Positions 45,804 to 56,725 of a stretch of 64,000 nucleotides of DNA are shown here, piece by piece. Under the pieces are notes generated by a model that saw nothing but the letters and a program-made list of their open reading frames with translations, searched no databases and was not told the origin of the DNA. The DNA lies in NCBI GenBank assembly GCA_013215295.1, contig JABSOZ010000009.1, forward strand, positions 149,886 to 213,885. Reading direction: 5' to 3'. Source of the stretch: Colwellia sp. Its GTDB lineage: Bacteria > Pseudomonadota > Gammaproteobacteria > Enterobacterales > Alteromonadaceae. Positions within the stretch are counted from its first letter, which is position 1; each line of letters starts with the position of its first letter. A program made the translations under genes and the position numbers.

Positions 45804-46322
45804 TTATAGTTTTCTTTTATCAATCAATCTAGCGATTAAGGTAACAGCTAAAACAAGGGAAAAACCACTATAAACAACAATCATCATTTGCGGCATGGTA
45901 TAGCCAAAAAATTGCCAATTGATATCTCCACAATCACCTGTTGCTTCAAATAGAGCAGGTAGCCATTCATGTAATGGTGCCCAACTAGGAAAATTAGGTA
46001 CAAATTCACAGCTGTATAAAAATGACAACGTAGCCGATTGAATTTCAACATGCTCAATCGCTATTAAAAGACCCCATATTGCGCTAAGCCCCCATAATGA
46101 AAATGCGAGTAAGCGTAAGAAAATATTTTTATTACCTAAGCTTCCCACAATCCCAGCAATAAATATTCCCCAAATAGCGGCTCTTTGATAAATACACATA
46201 ATACAGGGAGCTAATCCCATAACGTATTGGAAATAAAGTGCAGATAGCTCAAGCCCTAAAGCCGTGAAAGCAAGTAACTGCCAAGCGCGGGTGTTTACGG
46301 ATAAGTTGCTTAAAAATTTCAA
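45804..46322 (-). CDS. dsbB: Disulfide bond formation protein DsbB
   Basis: This 172-residue inner-membrane protein has four helices. The first periplasmic loop has CIMC (Cys40, Cys43) in [13 protein letters not shown], and the second loop has the further pair, C of SCEFVPNF and C of GDCGDI. DsbB re-oxidises DsbA and passes electrons to quinone. It is transcribed in the same direction as nhaB, as in E. coli, with a terminator hairpin in between. Confidence 0.95.
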   Translation of the reverse strand: MKFLSNLSVNTRAWQLLAFTALGLELSALYFQYVMGLAPCIMCIYQRAAIWGIFIAGIVGSLGNKNIFLRLLAFSLWGLSAIWGLLIAIEHVEIQSATLSFLYSCEFVPNFPSWAPLHEWLPALFEATGDCGDINWQFFGYTMPQMMIVVYSGFSLVLAVTLIARLIDKRKL

Positions 46323-46388
46323 AGGTTGTCCTTACTTAATGTTAAATATTTGAATGTGATGTTGCCATACATTTATCTATAGGCATAT

Positions 46389-46413
46389 AAAAAGCGCCAC
46401 ATGGGCGCTTTTT
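46389..46413. terminator. Intrinsic terminator after nhaB
   Basis: AAAAAGCGCC pairs with GGCGCTTTTT around ACATG. In the minus orientation it lies 29 bp after the nhaB stop and ends in five T. Confidence 0.85.
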
Positions 46414-46441
46414 ATATATTCTCAGTTTCTAGATATTAACC

Positions 46442-48031
46442 CTAATGTTCTTCTGGAGCAGAAGCACCGTCTTTATCACTATGATGCTGAATTAAGCCAG
46501 AGTCATAAAAGTCTTTTGTTGATTGTTCTAAATGACCTGAAGAAATAGCAAGTAAACCTACAATGGTTAATACAATGGTATAAGGGAAAGCCATAATTAC
46601 CATACGTCCATAAGATAAACGAACTAAAGGCGCTAATGCCGACGTTAATAGAAATAAGAAGGCTGCTTGTCCATTTGGGGTGGCGACACTTGGTAAATTA
46701 GTACCTGTGTTAATTGCAACAGCAAGAAGGTCAAATTGATCACGGTTAATTATTCCCGTGGAAAGTGCTTTTTGTATTTCGGTAATATAAACCGTACCGA
46801 CAAATACATTATCACTAACCATCGATAATAATCCATTAGCCAAATAAAACATGACTAATTGCATAGTACCTTCAAAAGTTAAAACCCATGTAATTACTGG
46901 AGTAAATAATTGTTGATCAACAATAACGGCAACGATGGCTAAAAATACAGCTAATAGTGCAGTAAAAGGCAGTGCTTCTTCAAAAGCATGACCAATTTGA
47001 TGTTCTTCAGTTACGCCAGTAAATACTGTGGCGAGTATAATAACGGATAAGCCAATTAATCCAACAGGTGCTAAATGCAATGCCAAACCAATAATTAACC
47101 AAACGGCGATCATCCCTTGTACTACCAATTTTACATTATCACTTTTACTGCGTTTATTACTTTCCTCAATATCAAAGTCACGTAATACTTGAAACACACT
47201 TTCAGGTAAAGCAACACCATAGCCAAACCACTTGAGTTTCTCTAATAAAGCACAAGTTATCATGCCGGCAAAAAATACCGGAATAGTGACGGGCGACATA
47301 CGAATGGCAAATTCAGCAAACTCCCAACCCGCTTGTTGGCCTATTATTAAGTTTTGCGGCTCACCAACAATGGTACAAACGCCACCTAAAGCTGTACCCA
47401 CACCAGCATGCATTAACAAGTTCCGTAAATAACCGCGGAACTGTTCTAAATCAGCACGAGAATTATCAACCACATTATTATCTGAGGTGTGATCATGGTC
47501 ACCATGCGCACCTTTTATTGAGGCTGCTTTGTGATAGACCGAATAAAAGCCAATACCAACACTGATAATTACAGCAATTACCGTTAATGCGTCTAAGAAT
47601 GCTGACAAAAATGCGCCAGAAAAACAGAATAATAAAGATACGACTATTTTTGAACGAATCTTAGTCACTATTTTCGTGAATAAAAATAGTAACAAACTTT
47701 TCATGAAATAAATTCCAGCCACCATAAAAATTAGTAGCAGAATTACTTCGAAGTTTTGCAGCAGTTCATGTTTTACATGATCTGGTGTAGTCATACCTAT
47801 GGCAATTGCCTCAATAGCAAGCAGGCCACCGGGCTGAAGGGGATAACACTTTAATGCCATAGCCAAAGTAAAAATAAATTCTATAACGAGGGCCCAACCC
47901 GCGGTATAAGGGTCAACATAGAAAAAGAGGATGGGGTTAATAACTAAGAACGAGATTATTGCAAGTTTGTACCATTCTGGTGAATTGCCAAGAAAGTTTT
48001 TATAAAATGCACTCATGAAAGATTGCTGCAT
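46442..48031 (-). CDS. nhaB: Na+/H+ antiporter NhaB
   Basis: This 529-residue inner-membrane antiporter has about twelve helices. NhaB features include the N-terminal [42 protein letters not shown] and the Asp-bearing [17 protein letters not shown] segment. It expels sodium and sets cytoplasmic pH, expected in a marine cell. Length fits the family (about 510-530). In enteric bacteria nhaB lies between fadR and dsbB; here fadR is nearly 8 kb away. Confidence 0.95.
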   Translation of the reverse strand: MQQSFMSAFYKNFLGNSPEWYKLAIISFLVINPILFFYVDPYTAGWALVIEFIFTLAMALKCYPLQPGGLLAIEAIAIGMTTPDHVKHELLQNFEVILLLIFMVAGIYFMKSLLLFLFTKIVTKIRSKIVVSLLFCFSGAFLSAFLDALTVIAVIISVGIGFYSVYHKAASIKGAHGDHDHTSDNNVVDNSRADLEQFRGYLRNLLMHAGVGTALGGVCTIVGEPQNLIIGQQAGWEFAEFAIRMSPVTIPVFFAGMITCALLEKLKWFGYGVALPESVFQVLRDFDIEESNKRSKSDNVKLVVQGMIAVWLIIGLALHLAPVGLIGLSVIILATVFTGVTEEHQIGHAFEEALPFTALLAVFLAIVAVIVDQQLFTPVITWVLTFEGTMQLVMFYLANGLLSMVSDNVFVGTVYITEIQKALSTGIINRDQFDLLAVAINTGTNLPSVATPNGQAAFLFLLTSALAPLVRLSYGRMVIMAFPYTIVLTIVGLLAISSGHLEQSTKDFYDSGLIQHHSDKDGASAPEEH

Positions 48032-48466
48032 AATTGACCTATTTATTTAAGAATATGACGAATTGTGTCTCGCCTCGAATGAATCTTGTTTTTATTATAG
48101 TTTTATAATGAATATCAGTTTAAGCGCAATTGTAGGGCTTGTAAATAATCTATGTTTATATATAAGTGACAAACGGCAATTAAATTCAAAAACTGAGGTA
48201 ATCATATTTATCAAGGCTTTAACTAAATTAACTTTTACAGATGTATTATCCGAGAGAATACTTATCTTATTTTTGTATAATTATAGTGAAATGTGTTTTT
48301 GCCAAATTATAAAATTATTTTGTTGAATTTATTTTCATAAGTTAATACGGGAATTTTGATGTGAATTTCAAGAATCATATGCATGGATGTTAATTGGTTT
48401 GTGTTAATTTAAGACCTGATGATATTTTTGTTTTATGTGTTTCACCAAATATAGGAGATGGTTAAA
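48032..48466. other. Intergenic region, 435 bp
   Basis: Very AT-rich spacer between divergent nhaB and the CPXCG gene. The longest frame (48063-48326, 87 codons) has no ribosome site, poor composition and no recognisable domain, so I do not call it. It should hold the nhaB promoter. Confidence 0.5.
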
Positions 48467-48664
48467 TTGAACCAATTGACAGATGAATCTATAGGATGCC
48501 CTTATTGTGGTGAGACGATTAAAGTTTTAATTGATTCATCTGACATTGAGCAGCAGTATATTGAAGATTGCCAAGTATGTTGTAAACCCATTAACTTTTT
48601 GATTTCAGAAAGTGTGAATGGCGATCTTACTGTGAATGTATATAGTGAAGATGAAGCATTCTGA
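48467..48664 (+). CDS. CPXCG-motif zinc-ribbon protein
   Basis: This 65-residue protein has two Cys pairs, IGCPYCGE near residue 12 and CQVCCKP near residue 37, as in the CPXCG cysteine-rich family, likely binding zinc. I start it at TTG 48467, giving MNQLTDESIGCPYCGE as in relatives, because AGGAG (48453-48457) is 9 bases upstream. ATG 48458 directly abuts that ribosome site and is unlikely. Function unknown. It is the first plus-strand gene after nhaB. Confidence 0.82.
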   Translation: MNQLTDESIGCPYCGETIKVLIDSSDIEQQYIEDCQVCCKPINFLISESVNGDLTVNVYSEDEAF

Positions 48665-48787
48665 TTAACACATAATAAAAAACGTTATGAACAAAATAAC
48701 GGCCGTTGTTAAACCTCACATCATTTTTGAAATGGTTAAAGATGGAGTGTAGTGTGTTATAGCGAGTTTTAGGGATGTAAATAAAGT

Positions 48788-49195
48788 ATGACGGTAATTT
48801 ATATTTTTTCAGATAATCACATTAAGCAAGTCCATCAATTGTATAAAGAAGTATGGTGGGGTAAAAAGCGAACTATTGAAGATACTATCAATTGTGTGAA
48901 AGGCTCTCAAGTTTGCATTGGCATACTTGATAACAACGGTATGTTAATAGGCTTTACTCGCATCATCAGTGACTTTATTTATAAAGCCATTATATTTGAT
49001 GTCATTGTGAGTGCTGAACATCAAGGTGATGGTTTAGGGCAAAAACTCATGGGTCTTGTTAAAAATCATGAACGTTTGAAAAAGGTAAAACATTTTGAAT
49101 TATATTGTTTACCCGACATGGAAGGTTTCTACAAAAATTTTGGATTTTCAACTGATGTCGCAGGCATTAAGTTAATGAGGTGTATTAATAACTAA
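48788..49195 (+). CDS. GNAT-family N-acetyltransferase
   Basis: This 135-residue protein has the GNAT acetyl-CoA site EHQGDGLGQKLMGLV and the C-terminal GFYKNFGFSTD motif. It is short but complete for the family. Substrate unknown. It is oriented with the CPXCG gene 123 bp upstream and converges on a LysR-family gene. Confidence 0.82.
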   Translation: MTVIYIFSDNHIKQVHQLYKEVWWGKKRTIEDTINCVKGSQVCIGILDNNGMLIGFTRIISDFIYKAIIFDVIVSAEHQGDGLGQKLMGLVKNHERLKKVKHFELYCLPDMEGFYKNFGFSTDVAGIKLMRCINN

Positions 49196-49291
49196 CTCAT
49201 CATAATAAATAAACAAGAACCATTTTGCTACTTTGTTTTTATCAACAGATCACGCCATTTATTAAGGTGTTATAGATAAATATAAATCGTA

Positions 49292-50176
49292 CTAAGAAAG
49301 TAGCTCTTCGAAATAAAGGGTTAAATAACTCATTAATACTCTAATTCTTCGGTTGTGTTGAACGTCTGCATGACAAACAAGCCACAGCTCTAAATGAGGT
49401 AATGTAACTTCGGACATTATTTCATTCAATTCAGACCATTGATTTATAAGGTGCTTATGAGTAATAGTTATACCAGCCCCTTTCCTTGCAAGCTCAATTT
49501 GTAAAGGTAAGAAATCTGTTTTCAAGTAAAAGTCTTTTTCAGAAACAGGAAAACCTAGCTGTTTTATCGATTTTATGAATTGAGAGTCTTTGTCATATCC
49601 TATTAAAGTATGTTGTGCTATCTCTTGTAAATTTTTGGGGTGGCCGTACTTACGTAAATAATCATTACTGGCAACAAAATTCAGTTCGATGTTCGGCAAT
49701 CGTTTGGCAATTAATTCTGGCTGTGTTGGCCTAAACATTCGCAAAGCAATGTCTGCATCTCTTTTATGCAAACTTGTTGATTGATTAGAAATGTCTATTT
49801 CTACTTGTATTTCGGGGTAGCGCTGGTTGAATTCAGTTATTGCTTCAGGTAAGTAATAAAGTCCAATAACCTCATTAGCACTGATCCTGACATTTCCAGC
49901 CAAGGATAATGTAGAACCTGAAGCAGTTCGCATAAATTGTTCAGACGCTTGTAACATCATGTCGCTACTTTCTATTAATTTAGCGCCTAAATCGGTGATC
50001 TTTAGACCTTGAGTGCTTCGTTCAAACAGTGTTATTTCTAATTTTTTTTCTAATAAAGCGATTTGCCGACTTAAAGTCGGTTGTGAAGTATTAAGGGCTT
50101 TTGCCGCTTTTGAAAGGCTACCTGATTTGGCAACGGTAGAAAATGTCTGGATGAGCTCCCAAGATAATTTATTCAC
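49292..50176 (-). CDS. LysR-family transcriptional regulator
   Basis: This 294-residue regulator has an N-terminal winged helix (FSTVAKSGSLSKAAKALN, TSQPTLSRQIALLEKKL) and a periplasmic-binding-protein-like effector domain. It is divergent from the membrane protein gene at 50389, 212 bp away, the usual target arrangement for LysR regulators. Its inducer is unknown. Confidence 0.92.
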   Translation of the reverse strand: MNKLSWELIQTFSTVAKSGSLSKAAKALNTSQPTLSRQIALLEKKLEITLFERSTQGLKITDLGAKLIESSDMMLQASEQFMRTASGSTLSLAGNVRISANEVIGLYYLPEAITEFNQRYPEIQVEIDISNQSTSLHKRDADIALRMFRPTQPELIAKRLPNIELNFVASNDYLRKYGHPKNLQEIAQHTLIGYDKDSQFIKSIKQLGFPVSEKDFYLKTDFLPLQIELARKGAGITITHKHLINQWSELNEIMSEVTLPHLELWLVCHADVQHNRRIRVLMSYLTLYFEELLS

Positions 50177-50388
50177 TTATACCACCCTATAATCACTTGT
50201 TTCAATAATATAACCAGTATGTGTTATTCATATTTGAATAGCGACAGGTAGTTTTTGTCTATTCGTTCCTAAATTATTCTAAGTATACTGTTAATCATCA
50301 AATAAGCGCTAATAAATAGCGTCTATATATTTACGTTTTATTATGCTTTATCAATTCGTTAAAGCTAACTATTGAAGGAATAATTATT

Positions 50389-51081
50389 ATGTTTATCGGT
50401 CACTATGCGGTAAGTTTTGCACTTAAAGCTACTCAGAAAAAAGCATCGTTGGGTTTGTTATTTATTGGCGTTCAGTTTATTGATCTTATCTTTTTCTCTT
50501 TAACATTTTTCGGCATAGAAAAATTTAATCTTATAGAGAATTATACTGAATCTACGCATTTTCAATTGGAATTTATGCCATATAGTCATAGTTTAGTCGC
50601 GGTTTTATTTTGGACTCTCGCTATTTATCTTGTATTAAAAGGTTTAACAAAAAAAAATAAAGCCCCGAGTGAAAAAATCACAGTAACGATGGCGATAGCT
50701 TTAGCTGTTATTTCTCATTGGTGTTTAGATTTAGTGGTGCATACTCCGGACTTACCTCTATTTATAGATAACACACATCACTTTGGTTTTGGTTTATGGA
50801 ATAATGCCCTGCTAACATATCTATTGGAAGCGATACTACTTGTCGGCGGATTGTGGCTATATTTAAAGACTACCCATGAATCGGGTATTAATGACACAGG
50901 TATTTCTCGTTATGGCATGACAATATTTGTAATTGTGTTATTGGGCCTTAACGTTATTAATATTTTTGGACCTCTGTCTGTTGAAGATACTCCGTTAAGT
51001 ACGGCAATATCAGCTATTATCGCTTATTGTGTTTTTGCTATTATTGCCTACTGGTTAGATAAAAAAAGAACCCGTTCATAA
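50389..51081 (+). CDS. Multi-pass membrane protein, possible YdjM-like family
   Basis: This 230-residue protein has about six hydrophobic segments (residues 20-40, 62-82, 98-118, 135-156, 175-195, 205-224). Conserved-looking His/Asp are found in IGHYAVSF, MPYSHSL and SHWCLDLVVHTPDLP, a pattern seen in membrane-bound metal-dependent hydrolase-like (YdjM) proteins. That match is tentative. It is probably under control of the divergent LysR gene. ATG 50389 is preceded by GAAGGA. Confidence 0.65.
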   Translation: MFIGHYAVSFALKATQKKASLGLLFIGVQFIDLIFFSLTFFGIEKFNLIENYTESTHFQLEFMPYSHSLVAVLFWTLAIYLVLKGLTKKNKAPSEKITVTMAIALAVISHWCLDLVVHTPDLPLFIDNTHHFGFGLWNNALLTYLLEAILLVGGLWLYLKTTHESGINDTGISRYGMTIFVIVLLGLNVINIFGPLSVEDTPLSTAISAIIAYCVFAIIAYWLDKKRTRS

Positions 51082-51131
51082 AGGTTATATTGCCCAGTTA
51101 GATATAATTTCACATTAATATCATGGAAGTA

Positions 51132-51189
51132 GGCTTCTTAAATAGTGATTTGTTACCAACTAAAATAGGTACAAAAGAAGCCGTTTTTT
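51132..51189 (+). terminator. Probable terminator after the membrane protein gene
   Basis: GGCTTCTT (51132-51139) pairs with AAGAAGCC (51175-51182) and is followed by GTTTTTTG. The 35-nt loop can form an inner stem GTTACC / GGTAC. It lies 50 bp after the stop of the membrane protein gene. Confidence 0.65.
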
Positions 51190-51377
51190 GTTTGTTTAGC
51201 ATGCTCATTTTTATCAGTAGGTTTTTTACCCTGCATTATGAGTAAATGGTATGTTAGTGTCATTGTGAATACGACAAACTATTTTTGCCTTTCATCAGGT
51301 TTTATAAAATATTGAAAGTCAGGTAAAAATTCAAGCACTGAAGCTTAAATAAGTTTCAGGTTGAATTACTTAGATAA

Positions 51378-51677
51378 AATGCAGGCTTTTCACTGGAACG
51401 AGAAATTGTCGGCTCACTAGGTAAAGCTCATATTGAAGATAATTACTATGTTGTACCTGTACCTTTAACCGATAATTATTTTGATGATATAAATGATTAT
51501 TACGTGCGACAAAGAGTTGAGATTAAAGACTGCGATATTTTTGTCTCTGTCTCTGTCTCTGTCTCTGTCTCGGTCGCTTCGAATTCAGGTACCAATGTTT
51601 ATGATATACCCGTAATAGTTGATCGTATGCTTAAGTATATTGTTTGCAAATCAAGCTTTTCTTTTACCGATGGATAA
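51378..51677 (+). pseudogene. Degraded open frame with a GTCTCT hexamer tract
   Basis: In the 762-bp gap before betB, 99 codons stay open (51378-51674, TAA at 51675) with a protein-like composition (REIVGSLGKAHIEDNYYVV, then PLTDNYFDDINDYYVRQR), but no ATG/GTG/TTG start near its beginning. Four perfect GTCTCT hexamers and a GTCTCG (51543-51572) encode a Val-Ser run. I do not recognise the source protein. It looks like the 3' part of a gene that lost its 5' end; a chance frame is possible. The rest of the gap has no gene. Confidence 0.35.
51543..51572 (+). repeat. GTCTCT hexanucleotide repeat
   Basis: Four perfect GTCTCT units followed by GTCTCG. The unit length is a multiple of three, so copy-number change would lengthen a Val-Ser run without shifting the frame it lies in. 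Confidence 0.9.
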
Positions 51678-51843
51678 ATGCTTTTGCTTTGTTTCATTAT
51701 TTACCGTGATTGATGTTTTATTGGTTACAATCGCGCATTAATTCCATGGTCTTTAATTCTCAGCCCTTAATTATTATTGACAAAGACTGTACAGTTACCT
51801 AAAAAGTTATAGACGATTTGCTTAAGCAGTACGGAGAAATCAG

Positions 51844-53307
51844 TTGTCATTATTACGTTATAAAAATTTTATCGATGGTGCCTATATGGCCAATGAAAAT
51901 GGTGAAACTTTCGATGTGATTAACCCCGCAACGGGTAAAGTCATCTATCAAGTTGAAGTTGCTGATGAAGTTATTAAACAAGCAGCGATCTCAAGTGCTC
52001 GTCGCGGTTTTGCAACTTGGTCTGCAATGAGCGCCACACAGCGAAGCAGAATTTTACTTAAAGCGGTAGCTTTGTTACGAGAACGTAATGATGAATTGGC
52101 AGAAATTGAAGTACTTGATACCGGTAAACCGTGGCAAGAAGCTTGTGTGGTTGATGTCGAGTCGGGTGCTGATTCTATCGAATTCTTTGCTGGTTTGGCT
52201 CCTGGTATTGAAGGTAATCAACAAGAAGTTGAAGGTGACTTTTATTACACTCGTCGTGAGCCTCTCGGTATTTGTGCTGGTATTGGTGCTTGGAATTACC
52301 CACTTCAAATAGCTTGTTGGAAAGCTGCTCCTGCTCTCGCTTGTGGTAATTCGATGATATTTAAACCATCGGAAGAAACACCATTAGGGGCCTTAAAACT
52401 GGCTGAAATTTTTACCGAAGCAGGTATTCCTGATGGCGTATTTAATGTTATTCAAGGGGCGGGTGAAGTAGGGGCTTGGCTAACTCATCACGAAGATATT
52501 GCTAAAGTTTCCTTTACGGGTGAAGTAGATACGGGCAAAAAAGTAATGGCAGCAGCAGCTTCGACCCTTAAAGATGTAACGATGGAGCTCGGCGGGAAGT
52601 CACCGTTGATCATTTTTGAAGATGCAGATATCGACAATGCAGTGTCTGCCGCAATGTTAGGCAACTTCTATACTCAAGGTGAAGTTTGTACCAATGGCAC
52701 ACGCGTATTCGTTCAAGAATCCGTGTATTCAACTTTTATTGACAAACTACTCGAACGTACTCGCGATAATATTGTAGTGGGTGACCCCATGGATCCTGCG
52801 ACTAATTTTGGTGCCCTGATATCGTTAAAACACGTAAACCTAGTTTTAGACTACATCAAGGTGGGAATTAAAGAAGGTGCAACATTGCTTCATGGTGGCA
52901 CAAAGCTGCAACCAAAAAATGCACCTGATGGTTACTTTGTAGCGCCGACTATTTTTTCTGATTGCACTGATGATATGACCATTTGCCGTGAAGAGATTTT
53001 CGGTCCCGTAATGTCGGTGCTAACATTTACTGATGAAGATGAAGTGGTGGCTAGAGCCAACGCGACTGAATTTGGCTTGGCAGCGGGTGTTTTTACCCAA
53101 GACATTACACGTGCACATCGAGTTACCCATCAAATAGAAGCGGGGATTTGCTGGATAAACAGTTTTGGTAGCTCTCCTGTTCAAATGCCTGTGGGCGGAT
53201 ATAAGCAATCAGGTATCGGACGTGAAAATGGCCTTGTCACCCTTAACTATTACACTCAAATCAAAGCGGTATATGTTGGTTTACAGCCACTTGATAGTCC
53301 TTTTTAA
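51844..53307 (+). CDS. betB: Betaine-aldehyde dehydrogenase
   Basis: This 487-residue aldehyde dehydrogenase has the catalytic Glu in [10 protein letters not shown] (about residue 247), the nucleophile Cys in [12 protein letters not shown] (about 281), and the NAD site with [15 protein letters not shown]. It oxidises betaine aldehyde to glycine betaine, an osmoprotectant. The assignment is supported by the following choline dehydrogenase. The start is TTG 51844, with GGAG about 7 bases upstream; length and N-terminus ([10 protein letters not shown]) then match BetB (490 residues). Confidence 0.92.
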   Translation: MSLLRYKNFIDGAYMANENGETFDVINPATGKVIYQVEVADEVIKQAAISSARRGFATWSAMSATQRSRILLKAVALLRERNDELAEIEVLDTGKPWQEACVVDVESGADSIEFFAGLAPGIEGNQQEVEGDFYYTRREPLGICAGIGAWNYPLQIACWKAAPALACGNSMIFKPSEETPLGALKLAEIFTEAGIPDGVFNVIQGAGEVGAWLTHHEDIAKVSFTGEVDTGKKVMAAAASTLKDVTMELGGKSPLIIFEDADIDNAVSAAMLGNFYTQGEVCTNGTRVFVQESVYSTFIDKLLERTRDNIVVGDPMDPATNFGALISLKHVNLVLDYIKVGIKEGATLLHGGTKLQPKNAPDGYFVAPTIFSDCTDDMTICREEIFGPVMSVLTFTDEDEVVARANATEFGLAAGVFTQDITRAHRVTHQIEAGICWINSFGSSPVQMPVGGYKQSGIGRENGLVTLNYYTQIKAVYVGLQPLDSPF

Positions 53308-53371
53308 AAATAATAATATAAAGTTTCAAAAGTTCAAATGATTAGCGATAAAAATAACGATAAGATTTTAT

Positions 53372-55054
53372 ATGAACAGCGATAAATTTGATTACATTAT
53401 TATTGGTGCTGGCTCTGCGGGCTGTGTTCTCGCTAACCGTTTAACTGAAGACGTTAATAATCGCGTATTGTTACTTGAAACGGGTGGCAGTGATAAAAGT
53501 ATTTTTATTCAAATGCCTACAGCACTGTCAATCCCAATGAATAGCAAAAAATACGCATGGCAATTTGAAACCCAACCTGAACCATATCTTAATGAACGAC
53601 GAATGCATTGTCCTAGAGGTAAAGTTTTAGGAGGATCGTCATCTATTAATGGCATGGTTTATGTTCGTGGTCATGCGAGAGATTTCGATGAATGGCAAGA
53701 AAAAGGGGCAAATAATTGGGATTATGCCCATTGTTTACCCTACTTTATAAAAGCTGAAACGTGGGCTTTTGCTGGTAACGAATACCGCGGCAAAAGCGGA
53801 CCATTAGGGGTAAATAATGGCAATAATATGAAGAACCCCTTGTATCAAGCGTTTGTTGATGCCGGTGTTGAAGCGGGGTATTTTGCCACAGATGATTACA
53901 ACGCCGCTGCACAGGAAGGGTTTGGTCCTATGCACATGACGGTTAAGAATGGTGTGCGAAGCTCTACCGCTAATGCCTATCTTCGCCCAGCGATGACGCG
54001 TAGTAATTTAACCGTAATAACCCATGCTTTAGTACTTAAGGTTTTACTCAAAGGGAAAAAAACCGTTGGTGTACGTTATGAACGTAAAGGCAAAGTTTTC
54101 GACGTAAGTGTAGAAAAAGACGTTGTTTTATCAGCAGGGCCTATTGGATCACCTCATCTTTTACAATTGTCAGGTATCGGTGCTAGAAAAGATCTTGAAG
54201 AGGCGGGTATTGAGGTTAAACATGAATTACCCGGTGTTGGTCAAAACTTGCAAGACCATCTGGAGTTTTACTTTCAATTTACGTGCAAACAACCCATTTC
54301 GCTTAACGGCAAGTTAGGCTTGTGGGATAAGTTTTTGATCGGCAGTCGCTGGTTCTTTACAAAAAAAGGATTAGGCGCAACAAATCACTTTGAGTCGTGC
54401 GGTTTTATCCGTTCTAAAGCTAATGTTGAATGGCCCGACTTACAATACCACTTTTTACCGGCAGCAATGCGTTACGATGGAAAAGAAGCCTTTGCAGGTC
54501 ACGGATTTCAAGTTCATATTGGTCATAATAAACCGAAAAGTAGGGGATTTGTTAAAGCGATATCAACGGATCCCAAAGTACACCCTGAAATTCGTTTCAA
54601 TTACCTTGAGCACGAAGATGACCGTGAAGGTTTTCGTGCATGTGTTCGCCTCACTCGAGAAATTATTCACCAGAGTGCTCTAGATGATTACCGAGGCGAA
54701 GAAATTCAGCCTGGTATTGATGTTAAAAGTGATGATGAAATAGATGCATTTATTCGGCAATTTTCTGAAAGTGCTTATCATCCATCTTGTTCATGTAAAA
54801 TGGGCTCAGATGAAATGGCCGTTGTCGATTCAGATACTAAAGTACACGGTATAGAAGGATTACGTGTTGTTGATTCGTCAATTTTTCCGACCATTCCTAA
54901 CGGTAATCTAAATGCGCCAACCATAATGGTTGCTGAACGTGCGGCTGATATTATTCGAGGGCTTGAAACACTAACACCCTCTCGTGTTGAAGTGAAAGTT
55001 ACGTCTGCTTGGCAAAAACAACAACGCCCGAATGAGCCAAACAGAACAATATAA
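53372..55054 (+). CDS. betA: Choline dehydrogenase
   Basis: This 560-residue GMC-family flavoenzyme has the FAD-binding [16 protein letters not shown] at the N-terminus, the GMC signature [16 protein letters not shown], and the active-site His in [12 protein letters not shown] near residue 470 with the closing [15 protein letters not shown] [13 protein letters not shown]. It oxidises choline to betaine aldehyde at the membrane. It starts 64 bp after betB, forming the core betBA operon. No betI regulator or choline carrier is adjacent, unlike E. coli. Confidence 0.94.
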   Translation: MNSDKFDYIIIGAGSAGCVLANRLTEDVNNRVLLLETGGSDKSIFIQMPTALSIPMNSKKYAWQFETQPEPYLNERRMHCPRGKVLGGSSSINGMVYVRGHARDFDEWQEKGANNWDYAHCLPYFIKAETWAFAGNEYRGKSGPLGVNNGNNMKNPLYQAFVDAGVEAGYFATDDYNAAAQEGFGPMHMTVKNGVRSSTANAYLRPAMTRSNLTVITHALVLKVLLKGKKTVGVRYERKGKVFDVSVEKDVVLSAGPIGSPHLLQLSGIGARKDLEEAGIEVKHELPGVGQNLQDHLEFYFQFTCKQPISLNGKLGLWDKFLIGSRWFFTKKGLGATNHFESCGFIRSKANVEWPDLQYHFLPAAMRYDGKEAFAGHGFQVHIGHNKPKSRGFVKAISTDPKVHPEIRFNYLEHEDDREGFRACVRLTREIIHQSALDDYRGEEIQPGIDVKSDDEIDAFIRQFSESAYHPSCSCKMGSDEMAVVDSDTKVHGIEGLRVVDSSIFPTIPNGNLNAPTIMVAERAADIIRGLETLTPSRVEVKVTSAWQKQQRPNEPNRTI

Positions 55055-55197
55055 CTATAAAAAACATGCTGACTTAGTAATCTATGCAACCTAAGTTAAT
55101 TGAAAGATAATCGAACAGATGTCTTCTTTTTTCATGTTCAACATTTTAACCAATAATTTTGCCTCATTATGAGGTGTAAGGTATCTAGGATAACTCA

Positions 55198-55719
55198 ATG
55201 GACTTTGTAACTTGTACATATGAATCTCATTCAATAGCAATACTTGAAATATTAAATGAAGTGATTATGAATTCGACAGCGCTTTATGATTATGAACCTC
55301 GTAAAATTGAAAGTATGGCGAGTTGGTTTTCAAATAAGGAAAAGGGCAATTTTCCTATCATTGGCATTGTAGACACAAATGGACTGTTAATGGGGTTTGC
55401 TTCATATGATACTTTTAGAGCATGGCCAGCTTATAAGTATTCTGTAGAGCACTCAGTTTATATCCATTGTGAACATCGTGGCAAAGGCATTGGTAAAAAG
55501 TTATTGGAAGAACTGATAGGTATAGCAAAGCAGCAACAATACCATACGATGATTGCAGGACTAGATATCTCAAATATTGGCAGTAGAGTACTTCATGAAA
55601 AACTAGGCTTTGTGCATTCGGGCACCATTAATGAGGCAGCTTTTAAATTTGGTCGTTGGCTTGATTTAGGTTTCTATCAGTTAATATTAAATACTCCACT
55701 TAACCCAAAGGATGGCTAA
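55198..55719 (+). CDS. GNAT acetyltransferase, phosphinothricin-acetyltransferase-like
   Basis: This 173-residue protein has the acetyl-CoA site CEHRGKGIGKKLLEELI. Flanking motifs typical of the Pat/Bar and YncA-like group are STALYDYEPRKIESMASWF, GFASYDTFRAWPAYKYSVEHSVY and SRVLHEKLGFVHSGTI. Such enzymes acetylate amino-acid-like substrates (methionine sulfone, phosphinothricin); the exact substrate is unknown. It lies between betA and fadR as a single gene. Confidence 0.85.
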   Translation: MDFVTCTYESHSIAILEILNEVIMNSTALYDYEPRKIESMASWFSNKEKGNFPIIGIVDTNGLLMGFASYDTFRAWPAYKYSVEHSVYIHCEHRGKGIGKKLLEELIGIAKQQQYHTMIAGLDISNIGSRVLHEKLGFVHSGTINEAAFKFGRWLDLGFYQLILNTPLNPKDG

Positions 55720-55953
55720 TACGTGCAGCTCAACAAATTCGGGAAATAGCCGGATGTTCGCGTCGTTTCAAATAATCGAAAAGATTGAAGTGGAAATATT
55801 ATCCCTCTGATTGTTACTAGAATCACAGGTTGTCTCATAATCACATCTGAAGTGGTGGAGATCGGATCTCAGCCGTTTATTATACACTTGTGTCAAATAC
55901 ACGTTCTGGTACAATCAGTCGATAGTTAAATTTTAGACGTAACGTGGAATATT

Positions 55954-56664
55954 ATGGTTATTAAAGCACATAGCCCAGCAGGGTTTGCAGAGCAATATAT
56001 TGTTGAGTCAATTTGGAACGGTGGTTTTCCTCCGGGGTCAATTTTGCCGGCTGAACGAGAGTTATCTGAACTTATTGGCGTTACACGAACAACGTTACGA
56101 GAAGTTTTACAGCGATTAGCTCGCGACGGTTGGTTGACTATTCGACATGGTAAACCTACCCAAGTGAATGATTTTTGGGAAACGTCAAGTTTAAATATCT
56201 TGGAAACTTTAGCACAGCTTGACCAAGAAGGAATTCCTGATTTAGTTGATAATTTAATGTCTGCCCGTACAAATATTAGTGCCATTTATGTTCGTGCAGC
56301 GATTAAAAATAATCCAGCTAAAGCCATTGAATTGATAAAAGCATATGAAGATATTGAAGACAATGGTGAAGCCTTTGCTGAATTTGATTATCGCTTAAAT
56401 AAAGAATTAGTCGTTGCTTCAGGTAATTCAATTTATTTATTAATTCTTAATGGATTTAAAGGACTTTATTCTCGTCTTGGAACGTTATACTTTTCTCACC
56501 CGAAAGGACGAGAAATTTCACGTATTTATTATAAAAAATTAATCGAGTTAGCCAGCGAAAATAAATTTGATGAATCTGTTTTTACCGTTCGTAAATATGG
56601 TGTTGAGTCAGGTAAACTTTGGTTAGAACTTAAAGACGATGTATTAAAAGAACTAGTAGAATAA
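55954..56664 (+). CDS. fadR: Fatty acid metabolism regulator FadR
   Basis: This 236-residue GntR-family regulator has the winged helix with [20 protein letters not shown] and [21 protein letters not shown]. The FadR C-terminal acyl-CoA-binding domain follows. Length is that of E. coli FadR (239). It represses fatty acid degradation and activates synthesis until long-chain acyl-CoA binds. ATG 55954 follows ACGTGG. It is convergent with ycgB as in enterics, but separated from nhaB by the accessory genes. Confidence 0.93.
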   Translation: MVIKAHSPAGFAEQYIVESIWNGGFPPGSILPAERELSELIGVTRTTLREVLQRLARDGWLTIRHGKPTQVNDFWETSSLNILETLAQLDQEGIPDLVDNLMSARTNISAIYVRAAIKNNPAKAIELIKAYEDIEDNGEAFAEFDYRLNKELVVASGNSIYLLILNGFKGLYSRLGTLYFSHPKGREISRIYYKKLIELASENKFDESVFTVRKYGVESGKLWLELKDDVLKELVE

Positions 56665-56697
56665 GAATATGAGTGATTAACACTTATTGCTCTCTAT

Positions 56698-56725
56698 AAA
56701 AGGTAAGGTTTAACTTGCCTTTTTT
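56698..56725 (+). terminator. Terminator after fadR
   Basis: AAAGGTAAG pairs with CTTGCCTTT (one G-T pair) and runs into TTTTT. It lies 34 bp after the fadR stop and overlaps the last codons of ycgB on the other strand. Confidence 0.7.

Noticed and set aside
48063..48326. 87-codon plus-strand frame between nhaB and the CPXCG gene
   Set aside because: No ribosome site, very AT-rich, Cys/Ile/Leu-rich without domain; looks like a chance frame in an intergenic region.
51543..51572. Phase-variable promoter or switch at the GTCTCT tract
   Set aside because: The unit is six bases, so it cannot switch a frame, and no intact gene contains it; too far (270 bp) from betB to be its promoter spacer.
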